This document shows positions 27,035-37,327 of a stretch of DNA of 64,000 nucleotides, in pieces. The position numbers and the translations under genes are program-made. Source of the DNA: Nitrobacter sp. Nb-311A (lineage in GTDB: Bacteria; Pseudomonadota; Alphaproteobacteria; Rhizobiales; Xanthobacteraceae); contig NZ_AAMY01000002.1 in the NCBI RefSeq assembly GCF_000152905.1, positions 124,001 to 188,000 on the forward strand, written 5' to 3'. Positions within the stretch are counted from its first letter, which is position 1. Each line of letters begins with the position of its first letter. The notes under the pieces are model-generated. The model made no database searches and had not been told where the DNA came from. It was given only the letters and a program-made list of their open reading frames with translations.

Positions 27035-28666
27035 ATGTCTGACGTCCCATCAGCGAGCGATTTGCGTGCGCTCGCCGAGCAATCCAATGCGTGGCCCTTC
27101 GAGCAAGCCAAGGCGATCGTCGCGCGTCTGAAGAAGGCGCCGAAGGACGAGGTGCTGTTCGAGACCGGCTACGGCCCTTCCGGCCTGCCGCATATCGGCA
27201 CCTTCGGCGAGGTCGCGCGCACCACCATGGTGCGTCACGCCTTTCGGGTGCTGACCGAAGACAAAGTCAAAACGCGGCTGCTGGCGTTCTCCGACGACAT
27301 GGACGGCCTGCGCAAGGTGCCGGACAATGTCCCCAACAAGGATCTGCTGGCGCGGGATCTCGGCAAGCCGCTGACGAAGGTCGCGGATCCCTTCGGCACC
27401 CATCCAAGCTTCGGCGAGCACAACAACGCCCGGCTGCGCGCGTTCCTCGACACCTTCGGGTTCGATTACGAATTCGCCAGTTCGACCGCCTATTACACCT
27501 CGGGCCGCTTCGACGCGACGCTTCTGAAGGTGCTCGAAAACATCGACAAGGTGATGGCGATCATGCTGCCGTCTTTGCGCGAGGAGCGCGCGGCGAGCTA
27601 CTCGCCGTTCCTGCCCATTTGCCCGCGCACCGGCGTGGTGCTGCAGGTGCCGATAACGGCGCACGACGCCAAGGCCGGCACGGTCTCCTACGACGACCCC
27701 GAGACAAAAGAGCGCGTCACCGTGCCCGTCACCGGCGGGCATTGCAAATTGCAATGGAAGCCGGACTGGGCGATGCGCTGGACCGCGCTAGGCGTCGATT
27801 ACGAGATGGCCGGCAAGGACCTGATCGATTCGGTCAAGCTGTCCGGTAAAATCTGTTCGGCGCTCGGCGGCACGCCGCCGGAAGGTTTCAACTACGAACT
27901 GTTCCTGGACGACAAGGGCCAGAAGATTTCCAAGTCGAAGGGCAACGGCCTGACCATCGACGAGTGGCTGCGCTACGCTTCGCCGGAATCGCTGTCGCTG
28001 TTCATGTACCGCGAGCCGAAGGCGGCGAAGCGGCTGTATTTCGACGTGATCCCGCGCAACGTCGACGACTATCAGCAGTTCCTCGAAGGTTATCCGCGCC
28101 AGGATGCGCGGCAGCAGCTTGCCAATCCGGTCTGGCACATTCATGCCGGCCATCCGCCCGCGGCCGACATGCCGGTCACGTTCCAGTTGCTGCTGACGCT
28201 GGTGTCGTCCTCGAACGCGGAAAATGCCGAAACCCTGTGGGGCTTTATCGGCCGCTACCGGCCGGGCGTCACGCCGCAGACCCATCCGAAGCTCGATGCG
28301 CTGGTCGGCTACGCCATCAACTATTACCGCGACTTCGTGGCGCCTGCGAAAACGTTCCGCGAGCCGACCGCGAGCGAGCGCGCCGCCTTGCAGGACCTGC
28401 GCGACGCGCTGTCGCAACTGCCCGCGGACGCTTCGGCCGAAGACATCCAGAACACGGTCTACGAGATCGGCCGCCGCGAACCTTTCCTCAACCACAAGAA
28501 GCTCGCCAAGGACGGTCGTCCCGGCGTCTCGCTCGACTGGTTCAACATGCTCTATCAGGTGCTGCTGGGTCAGGAGAAGGGACCGCGCTTCGGCTCCTTC
28601 GTCGCGGTCTACGGCGCGCAGAACGCCATCGCCATGATCGACGGCACATTGGCGCGCGCGAGTTAG
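27035..28666 (+). CDS. lysK: Class I lysyl-tRNA synthetase
   Basis: The 543-residue protein has the class I signatures HIGT (within [15 protein letters not shown]) and KISKSKGN, and the family-specific [12 protein letters not shown], so it belongs to the archaeal-type LysRS-I found in many alphaproteobacteria in place of LysRS-II. It charges tRNA-Lys in the cytosol. ATG at 27035 has GGAGAG upstream. The stop TAG lies at the edge of a palindromic repeat. Confidence 0.96.
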   Translation: MSDVPSASDLRALAEQSNAWPFEQAKAIVARLKKAPKDEVLFETGYGPSGLPHIGTFGEVARTTMVRHAFRVLTEDKVKTRLLAFSDDMDGLRKVPDNVPNKDLLARDLGKPLTKVADPFGTHPSFGEHNNARLRAFLDTFGFDYEFASSTAYYTSGRFDATLLKVLENIDKVMAIMLPSLREERAASYSPFLPICPRTGVVLQVPITAHDAKAGTVSYDDPETKERVTVPVTGGHCKLQWKPDWAMRWTALGVDYEMAGKDLIDSVKLSGKICSALGGTPPEGFNYELFLDDKGQKISKSKGNGLTIDEWLRYASPESLSLFMYREPKAAKRLYFDVIPRNVDDYQQFLEGYPRQDARQQLANPVWHIHAGHPPAADMPVTFQLLLTLVSSSNAENAETLWGFIGRYRPGVTPQTHPKLDALVGYAINYYRDFVAPAKTFREPTASERAALQDLRDALSQLPADASAEDIQNTVYEIGRREPFLNHKKLAKDGRPGVSLDWFNMLYQVLLGQEKGPRFGSFVAVYGAQNAIAMIDGTLARAS

Positions 28667-28714
28667 AGCATGATCCCGAAAAGTGGAAACCGGTTTTCGG
28701 ACAAGATCATGCTC
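28664..28714. repeat. Dispersed palindromic repeat family 2, copy g
   Basis: This is a consensus copy, TAGAGCATGATCCCGAAAAG through TTTTCGGACAAGATCATGCTC. Its first bases are the lysK stop codon. Confidence 0.88.
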
Positions 28715-28841
28715 GATCAAAAAGTTAAGGCTGGAGTCTGATTCAACGCAGTTGGAACCAGACTCCAGCCTCTTTCTCTCTCGGCTCATTGATGCAAACA
28801 GATTTGAAGCAGGAACTTTCGAAGCGAACCGGGAGCAAGAA

Positions 28842-29360
28842 ATGTTGACGCGGGCTGCGGCGGTGTTGGCCGCCTTGTGGGGAGCGGGCTTGCTCGCGAT
28901 CGTACCGGCCGAAGCGCGGCCTGATATGGTCCGCTATCAAGGGGACTACGCGCCCGGCACCATCGTCGTGAGAACCAACGAGCGCCGGCTGTATCTGATC
29001 ATCGATTCGGGTCGCGCTCTGCGATATCCCGTTGGCGTCGGCAAGGCCGGCAAGCAATGGACAGGCACCGCGCGCATCGAGGGCAAATATCGCGACCCGG
29101 CATGGGCGCCGCCGGAGGATGTCAAACGCGACAATCCGAAAATCGCGAACGTGATCGCTGGCGGGTCACCGGCGAATCCGATGGGTGTTGCGGCGATGAC
29201 GCTGTCCGGCGGCGGTCAATACGCCATTCACGGCACCAACCGGCCGGGGACGATCGGCCGCTTCGTGTCATACGGCTGCATCCGCATGTATAATGCCGAC
29301 ATTGACGATCTCTATCGGCGCGTGTCGGTCGGCACGCTGGTGGTGGTAACGCAACAATAG
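28842..29360 (+). CDS. L,D-transpeptidase (YkuD family)
   Basis: The 172-residue protein has a signal peptide (about 1-25, cleavage near AEA) and the YkuD domain with HGTNRPGTIGRFVSYGCIRMYN, which contains the catalytic HGT, the Cys in SxGCIRM and the Arg. Such enzymes form 3-3 crosslinks in peptidoglycan or attach lipoproteins. ATG at 28842 has GGGAG about 8 bases upstream. It stands alone between lysK and pyrE. Confidence 0.92.
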   Translation: MLTRAAAVLAALWGAGLLAIVPAEARPDMVRYQGDYAPGTIVVRTNERRLYLIIDSGRALRYPVGVGKAGKQWTGTARIEGKYRDPAWAPPEDVKRDNPKIANVIAGGSPANPMGVAAMTLSGGGQYAIHGTNRPGTIGRFVSYGCIRMYNADIDDLYRRVSVGTLVVVTQQ

Positions 29361-29559
29361 ATCAAGACGGCGGAAAGATCGCGAGCTGACTCCGTCTCCC
29401 GCTGTTGCGCCGGCTTCGCTTGGTTGCCGGAACCGCTCGTGGCGCCGAAGGTACGCAATCGAGTCTTAATATGCTCGACATGGGGCCGGCTAGCTGAGGA
29501 ATCATTGTCATGGCGACCGGTTGAGCGTATAGACCGACTCTCCTCCCGATAATATACCG

Positions 29560-30171
29560 ATGGACACGATGGCCCCTCAATTCGCCACATCGACCGAGCC
29601 CGGAGCCGTGGCTGAAGACAATAATCTACGCCAAAGGGCTTTTGAGATTATCCAGACCCGATCGTTCGGCCGCGGCGACATCAAATTGTCGTCCGGGAAA
29701 AGCAGCACGTTTTACTTCGATATGAAGCCGACGATGTTGTCACCTGAAGGAGCCAACGTCCTGTCCGAACTCATTCTGGCTCGCCTGTTCGGCAGGGGCA
29801 TAAATTATATCGGCGGGTTGGAAATGGGAGCGGTGCCGCTGATTTCGAGCGTTAGCCTTCTCAGCCACATCAAGAAACAGCCGCTTCCCGGCTTCTTCGT
29901 TCGGAAAGAAATCAAAAAACACGGAACCCAGAGGCTCATCGAAGGAATTCCCAACGGCAGCCTCTCCGGCAAGAAAGTCGTCATCCTGGAAGATGTGACC
30001 ACAAGCGGCGAGTCGGCGATGATCGCGGTGGCGGCCGCCCAGGCTGCAGGCGCTCTGGTCGTAATGGTTTTATCGATCGTCGACAGGGGCGAGGGAGCCG
30101 TCGCTTTCTACAAAGAGAAAAACATTGAATTCGACTCCCTGTTTACGGCGGGCGAATTCCTGGATTCTTAA
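29560..30171 (+). CDS. pyrE: Orotate phosphoribosyltransferase
   Basis: The 203-residue protein has FFVRKEIKKHGTQRLIEG and the PRPP-binding loop VVILEDVTTSGES, both standard for PyrE. It joins orotate to PRPP to form OMP in pyrimidine synthesis. A second ATG at 29569 (MAPQFATS) is an alternative start. No regulatory leader is recognisable in the 199 bp upstream. Confidence 0.94.
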   Translation: MDTMAPQFATSTEPGAVAEDNNLRQRAFEIIQTRSFGRGDIKLSSGKSSTFYFDMKPTMLSPEGANVLSELILARLFGRGINYIGGLEMGAVPLISSVSLLSHIKKQPLPGFFVRKEIKKHGTQRLIEGIPNGSLSGKKVVILEDVTTSGESAMIAVAAAQAAGALVVMVLSIVDRGEGAVAFYKEKNIEFDSLFTAGEFLDS

Positions 30172-30264
30172 ACCTCTTATTCTGGCTCCGTTCGTCGGGT
30201 GGTCACGACGCAGCCGCGCATCGTGACCGGTAAAGGCTCACGCGGCTTTTTCTTGAAGCGACAA

Positions 30265-30837
30265 CTACCGGCCCGCACTTTCGCACCAGCTTCCGCGGCG
30301 ACCGCCGTGATAGGCGCGGGCGTGACCGCTCGCCATCATCGCCGCCGAGACGTCCGGCGTTCGCGCGGTCGCGGCATCGGCGATGACGCGCCCGTTATAT
30401 TTACCGGGGCCGATATTGGCGATGGTGACGCCGCCTTCGCCGAGCAGATGCCGCAACCGGGCGCCGGCGGCCTTGGCGAGTCGCAATTCCTCGGGGCATG
30501 AAGCCTTCATTTCCGCCGTGTCGATGCCGCGCAGCCGCACCCGCGTCGTCATGTCGAGACCGGGCCACAAATGAACCAGCGCTTCGAAGGTATCGCCGTC
30601 GATCGTCCTGATCACGTCGACCTGATGCCGCCCCGCTGAACCAGCGGCGCGAGCCCAGATCGCCCGCGTCTCCGCAGGCGCTCGGGAGTTGGCGGTTTGC
30701 GGCCAGTCAATCCAGCTTCGGACCGGAAGCATGGTTCCGGCCACCACGCCCACGATAAAGATCCAGGGCAGAACCGGCGACAGCCGGTTGCGCCAGCGTG
30801 GCCCGGACAATGCATTTATTCTGGTGTATGGGTACAT
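30265..30837 (-). CDS. Membrane-anchored thermonuclease-like protein (SNase fold)
   Basis: The 190-residue protein has one N-terminal hydrophobic anchor (LPWIFIVGVVAGTMLPV) and a staphylococcal-nuclease-like domain with IRTIDGDTFEALV, RVRLRGIDTAEMKASC and NGRVIADA. The Asp and Arg pattern fits catalytic positions, though some are changed in the last part. ATG at 30837 has AGGAA upstream and is favoured over 30879. The gene is convergent with pyrE. Confidence 0.82.
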   Translation of the reverse strand: MYPYTRINALSGPRWRNRLSPVLPWIFIVGVVAGTMLPVRSWIDWPQTANSRAPAETRAIWARAAGSAGRHQVDVIRTIDGDTFEALVHLWPGLDMTTRVRLRGIDTAEMKASCPEELRLAKAAGARLRHLLGEGGVTIANIGPGKYNGRVIADAATARTPDVSAAMMASGHARAYHGGRRGSWCESAGR

Positions 30838-30913
30838 ATTCCTATGTATAGAGCGAGTCGGGTCATCCGGCAAGCCCATGCCAGCGTCAAGCCGCAGGGA
30901 AAAGCGCGCCGCT

Positions 30914-30950
30914 CAGAGCATGATCCGATCAAATGGAATCGGACCCAACA
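30914..30950. repeat. Palindromic repeat family 2, partial copy h
   Basis: AGAGCATGATCCGATCAAATGGAATCGGA resembles the left arm of the family. The right arm is missing. Confidence 0.5.
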
Positions 30951-30998
30951 TTCCCGTCAGGTCGGATTTTCTTGCGGCGGGCAGGTCATCCATAAAAC

Positions 30999-31217
30999 TC
31001 AAAAATCCGATGCGACGCCGTTGCGTTCCCAATCGCCGAACCGCGTCGGTTCGGGACCTTTTGGTCCCAAGATCTCCTTGGGCCGAGCAGACGCATCGGT
31101 CCGCGCGGCGCGGCGAGCCTCGGCTTCGGCAAGCGCGCGCTCAGCCGCCGGCGGAAGCCGCCTGCGCGCGTCCCTCGTCTCTCCGGCTGGCGGCAATACG
31201 GAAGGCTCGTCGGTCAT
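30999..31217 (-). CDS. DUF1674 protein, SdhAF4-like
   Basis: The 72-residue protein ends in PKEILGPKGPEPTRFGDWERNGVASDF-type sequence, which is the DUF1674/SDHAF4 signature (GPEPTRFGDW...SDF). In mitochondria and some bacteria SdhAF4 binds the flavinylated succinate dehydrogenase subunit and aids assembly. ATG at 31217 has GGGGAA upstream, so the open frame back to 31274 is not used. It is divergent from rsmB. Confidence 0.88.
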   Translation of the reverse strand: MTDEPSVLPPAGETRDARRRLPPAAERALAEAEARRAARTDASARPKEILGPKGPEPTRFGDWERNGVASDF

Positions 31218-31394
31218 GAATTTCCCCGATTGGCGAGACGAAGCGTCATCGCATGAAGCGTCTCCACAGATCATTGCGGAAATGCGTAAAGCCGGTGGCG
31301 ATTCTTATATTTGGCTTATTCGCATGTCACGAATCTGGATATGCCACGGCGGACGTACAGCAGATGCGTCCGTCATCCCTGATCTCCTTGAGCG

Positions 31395-32759
31395 ATGGCC
31401 CGCCTCATGCCGTCTACCAGATTCGCGCCGCCGACCGAGGCTCCTGGCCTGGCGACCCGGCGCACCGCAGCGGATATCCTCGACGGCATCCTGCACAAAC
31501 GCCGCACACTCGATGAACAGCTCGAAGGCGCCACTGCGCATCCCGGCCTGAAAGCGCTGGCCGACCGCGACCGCGCCTTGATGCGGCGTCTGGTCGCGAC
31601 GATCCTGCGCCGGCTCGGAACCCTCGGCCATTTGCTGTCGCGGCTTCTCGATCGCGGCATTCCGACAGATGCGCCGCGCGCGCAAAGCGCACTTTTGATC
31701 GGCGCGGCGCAGATTCTCTGGATGGACGTGCCGGATCATGCCGCCGTCGATCTGTCGGTACGGCTGGTGCAGTCCGATCGCCGCGCAGCGAAATATGCCG
31801 GACTTGTCAACGCGGTGCTGCGCCGCTGCGCGCGCGAAGGCCAGGCCCTGATCGAGGAGGTTCGCTCGGAGTCGCTTGATGTCCCGCCATGGCTGATGGC
31901 GCGCTGGAGCAGACATTACGGCGAGAACACCGCGAAAGCGATCGCCGCCGCGATCAACTACGAGCCCGCCCTCGATCTCACCGTCAAAGCCGACGCGGCC
32001 TACTGGGCGACGCGACTGCACGGCGAAGCCTTGCCGACCGGAACCGTTCGCACCTCGCTGCAAGGCTCGGTGACGATGCTGCCGGGATTCTCCGACGGGC
32101 AATGGTGGGTGCAGGACGCCGCCGCCGCACTGCCCGCGCGGCTGTTCGGCGATATTTCCGGCAGGCGGATCATCGACCTCTGCGCAGCGCCGGGGGGCAA
32201 GACTGCCCAACTCGCGCAGGCTGGCGCGGACGTGACCGCGATGGACCGATCGCCGAACCGGGTGGCGCGGCTACGCGAGAACCTTGGCCGTCTGTCGCTG
32301 ACGGTACGATCGATCGTCGCCGATGCTATCGAATGGCAGAACGATGTCGGCGTCGACAGTTTCGACGGCGTGCTCGTCGATGCGCCCTGCTCCGCAACCG
32401 GCACCATCCGCCGTCATCCTGACGTGGCCTGGCTCAAGCAGGAATCGGATATCGGGGCGCTGACCGCCCTACAACAAAGGCTCCTGAAAAAGGCGATCAC
32501 GCTTCTCAAGCCGGGCGGGACGCTGATCTACTGCACCTGCTCGTTGGAACCGGAGGAGGGTGAACAGGTCGTTGCCGCGCTGCTTGCATCCGAACCAGGC
32601 ATCCGGCGCGTACCGGTCAGCGGCGCCGAAGTGGCCGGGCTGACGGATATCGTGACGCCCGCGGGCGATCTGCGCACTCTGCCCTGCCATCTGCCACACG
32701 ATGATCCCACGCTGGGCGGACTAGATGGCTTCTATGCGGCACGATTGACCAAGTCCTGA
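31395..32759 (+). CDS. rsmB: 16S rRNA m5C967 methyltransferase (RsmB/Sun)
   Basis: The 454-residue protein has an N-terminal NusB-like RNA-binding domain (RRTAADILDGIL, VNAVLRR) and a SAM methyltransferase domain with DLCAAPGGKT, DAPCSATGTIRRHPD and the second cysteine in IYCTCSLEPEE. These two cysteines are characteristic of m5C RNA methyltransferases. It leads a cluster with a heparinase-family gene and purH that I recall as common in Rhizobiales. Confidence 0.93.
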   Translation: MARLMPSTRFAPPTEAPGLATRRTAADILDGILHKRRTLDEQLEGATAHPGLKALADRDRALMRRLVATILRRLGTLGHLLSRLLDRGIPTDAPRAQSALLIGAAQILWMDVPDHAAVDLSVRLVQSDRRAAKYAGLVNAVLRRCAREGQALIEEVRSESLDVPPWLMARWSRHYGENTAKAIAAAINYEPALDLTVKADAAYWATRLHGEALPTGTVRTSLQGSVTMLPGFSDGQWWVQDAAAALPARLFGDISGRRIIDLCAAPGGKTAQLAQAGADVTAMDRSPNRVARLRENLGRLSLTVRSIVADAIEWQNDVGVDSFDGVLVDAPCSATGTIRRHPDVAWLKQESDIGALTALQQRLLKKAITLLKPGGTLIYCTCSLEPEEGEQVVAALLASEPGIRRVPVSGAEVAGLTDIVTPAGDLRTLPCHLPHDDPTLGGLDGFYAARLTKS

Positions 32760-32886
32760 TAGGCGAGGCGAGGACGGGAGATTCGGGGCATTTCAAGATG
32801 GTGCGTTGCCGGGCTTTCCAGATTAAAAGGATTCGGTCCTCATCACCGTAAAGGGATTCGCGGCAATCCCCACACCGAAGGCGCGC

Positions 32887-34641
32887 GTGTCGGTCGCTCA
32901 TCGAAGACGCATTTCAACTCTGATCGTCCGCCGTTTCGCTCGTCGGACGATTGCGCGCGCCGGCGACGGGCCTGCGGCGCTTTCGTGGCTATGGTCCGGC
33001 CGCTCCGACCGCCTGATGATCGCACCGCACGACCTTCGCACGGCCGACGCGACCCGCGCCGCCGAGATTTATGCAGGCCGCTTCGTATTCGCGGGCAAGA
33101 TCGTCACCTGTCACTCCCGTTCCGTTTTCGATCTCGAACCGCCGTCCGAGGATTGGGAAGCCGCCCTGCTGGGTTTCGGCTGGCTGCGACATCTCCGCGC
33201 CGCCGACACCGCGATCACCCGCGCCAATGCACGATCGCTGATGGAGGACTGGATCTCAAATCCGGCGCGCAGGCGACTTGCGGGTCGGCGCGCCGACGTC
33301 ATGTCGCGGCGCGTTATTTCGCTGCTGTCGCAGGCTCCGCTTGTTCTCGGCGATGCGGATGGAAAGTTCTATCGCCGCTATCTGCGCGCGCTTGCCCGTG
33401 ACATCCGGCTGTTGCGTTTCGGCCTGCACGACGCGCCTGACGGCGTGTCACGGCTGCAGGTTGTGATCGCGTTGTGCTACGCCTCGCTGTGTCTTGCCAA
33501 CCAGGCCCGCACCATCCACAGCGCGACCCGGAAGCTCTCAGAGGAATTACGCCGGCAGATCCTGCCCGACGGCGGCCATGTCTCGCGAAATCCGGGCGCC
33601 TTGATCGAACTGCTAATCGACCTGCTGCCGCTGCGGCAAACCTTCGCCGCGCGCAATATAGCGCCGCCGCCTGCGCTGCTGAACGCCATCGACCGCATGA
33701 TGCCGATGCTGCGCTTCTTTCGTCACGGTGATGGCAGCTTTGCCCTGTTCAACGGCATGAGCAGCACACCGTCCGACCTTTTGGCGACGCTGCTAGCCTA
33801 TGATGACACCCGCGGGATACCGATGGCCAGCATGCCGCACACAGGCTTCCAACGGATCGACGCCGGCACGACAATTCTGATCGCCGATGCCGGGCCGCCG
33901 CCGCCGCCACACCTCAGCGAGGAAGCGCATGCCGGCTGCCTGTCGTTCGAACTGTCTTCCGGGCTGAACCGGATCGTCACCAATTGCGGAATGTCCTCGA
34001 CCAGCCGCGACACATGGCGCGTGTTCGCGCGCTCGACAGCCGCGCATTCCACGCTGGTCTGCCATCAGACATCCTCGTGCCAGTTCGTCGAACAATCGGC
34101 GATGAAGCGTCTGCTCCAGGGGGCGCCGATTGTCAGCGGTCCGGCCCGCGTCGAAATTCTTCGCGAAACCATCGACGGCGGCGAACGGCTGACGGCTTCG
34201 CATGACGGCTATCTCGCCCGCTTTGGCCTGATTCATCGCCGTGTGCTGACGATGGCGCATGACGGCTCGCGTCTGGAGGGCGAGGACATGCTGGAACCCG
34301 CCCCCGGCGGCCGCATCAAAGGGGGCCAGATTCGTTACGCATTGCGGTTTCACCTGCATCCGTCCGTCAAGGCCAACCGCCTCGATGATGCACATGGCGT
34401 GATGCTGGTCTTGCCGAACCGCGAGGTCTGGACGTTCGAGGCAGTCGACGATCGGGTCGAGCTTGAAGAGAGCGTTTTTCTCGCCGGCAACGACGGGCCG
34501 CGGCGCACCGCGCAGATCGTGATTCACCAGAATCCCCGGGACGTCTCCCGCGTGCGTTGGGGTTTGGTGCGTTCGTCCACCTCGGCCGCGGCCACCAACG
34601 CCCGCCGCAACGCGCGGCGCGAACCGGAATTGCCGCTGTAG
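32887..34641 (+). CDS. Heparinase II/III family protein
   Basis: The 584-residue protein has an alpha-toroid N-terminal part (LQVVIALCYASLCLANQ, LRRQILPDGGHVSRNPGALIELLIDLL) and a C-terminal heparinase II/III-like beta-sandwich (HSTLVCHQTSSCQF, HDGYLARFGLIHRRVLTM). It has no clear signal peptide. Family members are polysaccharide lyases, but the substrate here is not known. The start is GTG at 32887. It lies between rsmB and purH. Confidence 0.88.
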   Translation: MSVAHRRRISTLIVRRFARRTIARAGDGPAALSWLWSGRSDRLMIAPHDLRTADATRAAEIYAGRFVFAGKIVTCHSRSVFDLEPPSEDWEAALLGFGWLRHLRAADTAITRANARSLMEDWISNPARRRLAGRRADVMSRRVISLLSQAPLVLGDADGKFYRRYLRALARDIRLLRFGLHDAPDGVSRLQVVIALCYASLCLANQARTIHSATRKLSEELRRQILPDGGHVSRNPGALIELLIDLLPLRQTFAARNIAPPPALLNAIDRMMPMLRFFRHGDGSFALFNGMSSTPSDLLATLLAYDDTRGIPMASMPHTGFQRIDAGTTILIADAGPPPPPHLSEEAHAGCLSFELSSGLNRIVTNCGMSSTSRDTWRVFARSTAAHSTLVCHQTSSCQFVEQSAMKRLLQGAPIVSGPARVEILRETIDGGERLTASHDGYLARFGLIHRRVLTMAHDGSRLEGEDMLEPAPGGRIKGGQIRYALRFHLHPSVKANRLDDAHGVMLVLPNREVWTFEAVDDRVELEESVFLAGNDGPRRTAQIVIHQNPRDVSRVRWGLVRSSTSAAATNARRNARREPELPL

Positions 34642-34721
34642 GCGCCACGCATGCGGCCTCGCCGAAGCAGGTCGGTTTCATCACCCGCAGATTCATGCTA
34701 ACCGGCTGCGTAGAAGCTGTT

Positions 34722-34811
34722 CGGCTCTGATAAAATCAAAACCGACATCGAGCTTTCGTTTTACCGCGTTTTCTTGACGCGAACCGACCCCTGCTCGCTC
34801 GAAAACGCTAT
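34722..34811 (-). repeat. Dispersed repeat family 1, copy e (diverged)
   Basis: The reverse-oriented core ACCGCGTTTTCTTGACGCGAA is followed by CTCGCTCGAAAACGCTATG. The hairpin half is diverged. It lies directly upstream of purH. Confidence 0.7.
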
Positions 34812-34832
34812 GTTTTCCCAGGATCGACACTC

Positions 34833-36425
34833 ATGACCGACCGACCGCGACGCGTGACCCGCGCATTGCTCTCCGTTTCCGACAAGACCGGCCTGACCGA
34901 ATTCGCCAGCGCGCTTGCCGGCCTTGGCATCGACCTGGTGTCGACCGGCGGCACCGCCAAGGCGATCGCCGCGGCAGGACTGAAGGTCAGCGACGTCTCC
35001 GACCTGACGGGCTTTCCGGAAATGATGGACGGCCGGGTCAAGACGCTGCATCCGAAGGTGCATGGCGGCCTGCTCGCCATCCGCGACCATGCCGATCATG
35101 CGAAGGCCATGAAGGACCACGGCATCGCCCCGATCGACCTGCTGGTCGTCAATCTCTATCCGTTCGAGTCGACGGTCGACAAGGGCGCTGCCTACGAGGA
35201 CTGCATCGAGAATATCGACATCGGTGGCCCCGCGATGATCCGGGCCGCCGCGAAAAATCATGATGACGTCGCGGTGGTGGTCGAACCGCAGGATTATCAG
35301 GCCGTGCTTGACGAACTCGAAGCCAACGCGGGCGCGACCACGCTCGGCCTGCGCAAGCGCCTTGCCGCGAAAGCCTACGCCCGGACCGCCGCCTATGACG
35401 CCGCGATCTCCAACTGGTTCGCGGTGCAGCTTGAGACCGATGCGCCCGACTATCGCGCCGTCGGCGGACGTCTCGCGCAGACGTTGCGCTACGGCGAGAA
35501 TCCGCATCAGGCCGCCGCATTCTACCGCACGCCGGAGCGGCGCGCCGGCGTGGCCACCGCTCGACAGTTGCAGGGCAAGGAATTGTCCTACAACAACATC
35601 AACGATACCGACGCGGCGTATGAGTGCGTCGCCGAATTCGATGCGGCGCGAACCGCGGCCTGCGTCATCATCAAGCATGCCAACCCCTGCGGCGTCGCGG
35701 AGGGCTCAAGTCTCACCGAGGCCTATCGCAGGGCGCTCGCCTGCGACCAGACCTCGGCCTATGGCGGCATCATCGCCTTCAACCGCACCATCGACGCGGA
35801 TGCCGCCAATGCGGTGGCCGGCATCTTCACCGAAGTCATCATCGCGCCGGATGCGACCGAGGAAGCGATCGCCATCATCGGCAAGCGCAAGAACCTGCGG
35901 CTTCTGCTGGCCGGCGGCCTGCCCGATCCGCGCGCGCGCGGCCTGACCGCGAAGACGGTGGCCGGCGGACTTCTGGTGCAGGGCCGCGACAATGCCGTCA
36001 TCGATGATATGCCGCTGAAGGTGACGACGAAGCGCGCGCCGACCGAGGCCGAGATGCGTGACCTGCGCTTCGCCTTCCGCGTCGCCAAGCACGTCAAGTC
36101 GAACACCATCGTCTATGCCAGGGATCTCGCCACCGTCGGCATCGGCGCGGGGCAGATGAGCCGGGTCGATTCCGCGCGCATTGCCGCGCGCAAGGCGGAA
36201 GACGCCGCGCGCGATCTGAAGCTTGCCGCGCCCCTGACCAAAGGCTCGGTCGTGGCGTCGGATGCGTTCTTCCCCTTCGCCGACGGAATGCTCGCCTGCG
36301 TCGAGGCCGGCGCCACCGCAGTCATCCAGCCGGGCGGCTCGATGCGCGACGAGGAGGTGATCAAGGCCGCCGACGAACACGGCATCGCCATGGTATTCAC
36401 CGGCGTCAGGCACTTCCGTCATTAG
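34833..36425 (+). CDS. purH: Bifunctional AICAR transformylase/IMP cyclohydrolase
   Basis: The 530-residue protein has the N-terminal MGS-like IMP cyclohydrolase domain ([33 protein letters not shown] [16 protein letters not shown]) and the AICAR transformylase domain ([28 protein letters not shown]). It performs the last two steps of purine synthesis. The length is normal. The stop TAG is at the edge of a family 1 repeat. Confidence 0.96.
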   Translation: MTDRPRRVTRALLSVSDKTGLTEFASALAGLGIDLVSTGGTAKAIAAAGLKVSDVSDLTGFPEMMDGRVKTLHPKVHGGLLAIRDHADHAKAMKDHGIAPIDLLVVNLYPFESTVDKGAAYEDCIENIDIGGPAMIRAAAKNHDDVAVVVEPQDYQAVLDELEANAGATTLGLRKRLAAKAYARTAAYDAAISNWFAVQLETDAPDYRAVGGRLAQTLRYGENPHQAAAFYRTPERRAGVATARQLQGKELSYNNINDTDAAYECVAEFDAARTAACVIIKHANPCGVAEGSSLTEAYRRALACDQTSAYGGIIAFNRTIDADAANAVAGIFTEVIIAPDATEEAIAIIGKRKNLRLLLAGGLPDPRARGLTAKTVAGGLLVQGRDNAVIDDMPLKVTTKRAPTEAEMRDLRFAFRVAKHVKSNTIVYARDLATVGIGAGQMSRVDSARIAARKAEDAARDLKLAAPLTKGSVVASDAFFPFADGMLACVEAGATAVIQPGGSMRDEEVIKAADEHGIAMVFTGVRHFRH

Positions 36426-36526
36426 AGCCTCTCCGCTTCGGATTGAATCGGGAGCGAGGCTCTATGATTCTGATTTGACGCGTTTTCTTCACGCGAACCG
36501 GTGACCGCTTCGCTCGAAAACGCTAT
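36423..36526 (-). repeat. Dispersed repeat family 1, copy f
   Basis: A complete reverse-oriented copy: TAGAGCCTCTCCGCTTC, hairpin, GAGGCTC, then GACGCGTTTTCTTCACGCGA and CGCTCGAAAACGC. The first bases form the purH stop codon. Confidence 0.85.
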
Positions 36527-36550
36527 GGAGATGAATACGGGATCAAACAG

Positions 36551-37207
36551 ATGAGATCTGTGATAGGCGGAGCGCTTCTGCTCCTGGGCGCGTCTTCGCT
36601 ACCCACGCTCGCGGGCGATGGCAAAGGCATCAACAAGCCGCCAGGCAGAGCGGCATCCTGCACGCCATGTCACGGTCGGAACGGAGAGGGCCAGCCGATG
36701 CGAGGCATTCCACGCCTTGCCGGTCTCAATGCGGAATATTTTGAACGTCAGATCGAGGGTTTCAAGAACGGTACGCGCAGGAACCGGATCATGCTGATGA
36801 TCGCGTCGGACCTGTCAGACGCCGAAAGCAAGGCGCTAGCCAGCTATTATGCGGGCATGACGACACTGAAGCCCGAAACCTCGCCCGCCGATCAAGCCGT
36901 GATCGCAGCCGGAGCCAAACTTGCCGCGACCGGCGACCCATCGAAAGACTTGCAGGGATGCGGACAGTGCCACGGTGCCGAGGGCCTCGGCGCGGGAGCG
37001 GACTTTCCCCGCCTCGCGGGACAATCAGCGCTTTATATCGAGAAAGCACTTCAATCATGGAAAGCCGGTGATCGCAAAAACGATCGCGATGGCGTGATGG
37101 CCGATGTCGCGAACAAGCTGACCGACGATCAGATCAAAAGCGTGGCGGCCTATTACGAGAGTTTGCCCATTGCCGCACCAGCCCCGAGTCCCGAAGCCAA
37201 GCCATGA
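36551..37207 (+). CDS. Diheme cytochrome c4-type protein
   Basis: The 218-residue protein has a signal peptide (about 1-22, ending TLAG-D) and two class I cytochrome c domains with CTPCHG (about 37) and CGQCHG (about 140), each followed by a candidate Met ligand (LMIASD and a VMADVAN region). The order matches cytochrome c4, a periplasmic carrier that may feed terminal oxidases. It follows purH but is separated from it by a repeat, so it is probably transcribed alone. Confidence 0.92.
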   Translation: MRSVIGGALLLLGASSLPTLAGDGKGINKPPGRAASCTPCHGRNGEGQPMRGIPRLAGLNAEYFERQIEGFKNGTRRNRIMLMIASDLSDAESKALASYYAGMTTLKPETSPADQAVIAAGAKLAATGDPSKDLQGCGQCHGAEGLGAGADFPRLAGQSALYIEKALQSWKAGDRKNDRDGVMADVANKLTDDQIKSVAAYYESLPIAAPAPSPEAKP

Positions 37208-37226
37208 GCCAGATGCGGGCGGCGGA

Positions 37227-37327
37227 GCCTTTCCGCTTCTGATTGAATCAGAAGCGGGGCTCTATAATATTGTTTTGACGCGTTTTCTTCACGCGAACCG
37301 GTATCCACTTCGCTCGAAAACGCTCTA
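37227..37327 (-). repeat. Dispersed repeat family 1, copy g
   Basis: A complete copy with the perfect hairpin TCCGCTTCTGATTGAATCAG AAGCGG and core GACGCGTTTTCTTCACGCGA. Its right edge supplies the TAG stop of the minus-strand MFS gene. Confidence 0.88.

Noticed and set aside
35706..36422. Open frame of 238 codons on the minus strand
   Set aside because: It is antisense to purH, has no recognisable domain and shows the composition of a shadow frame.
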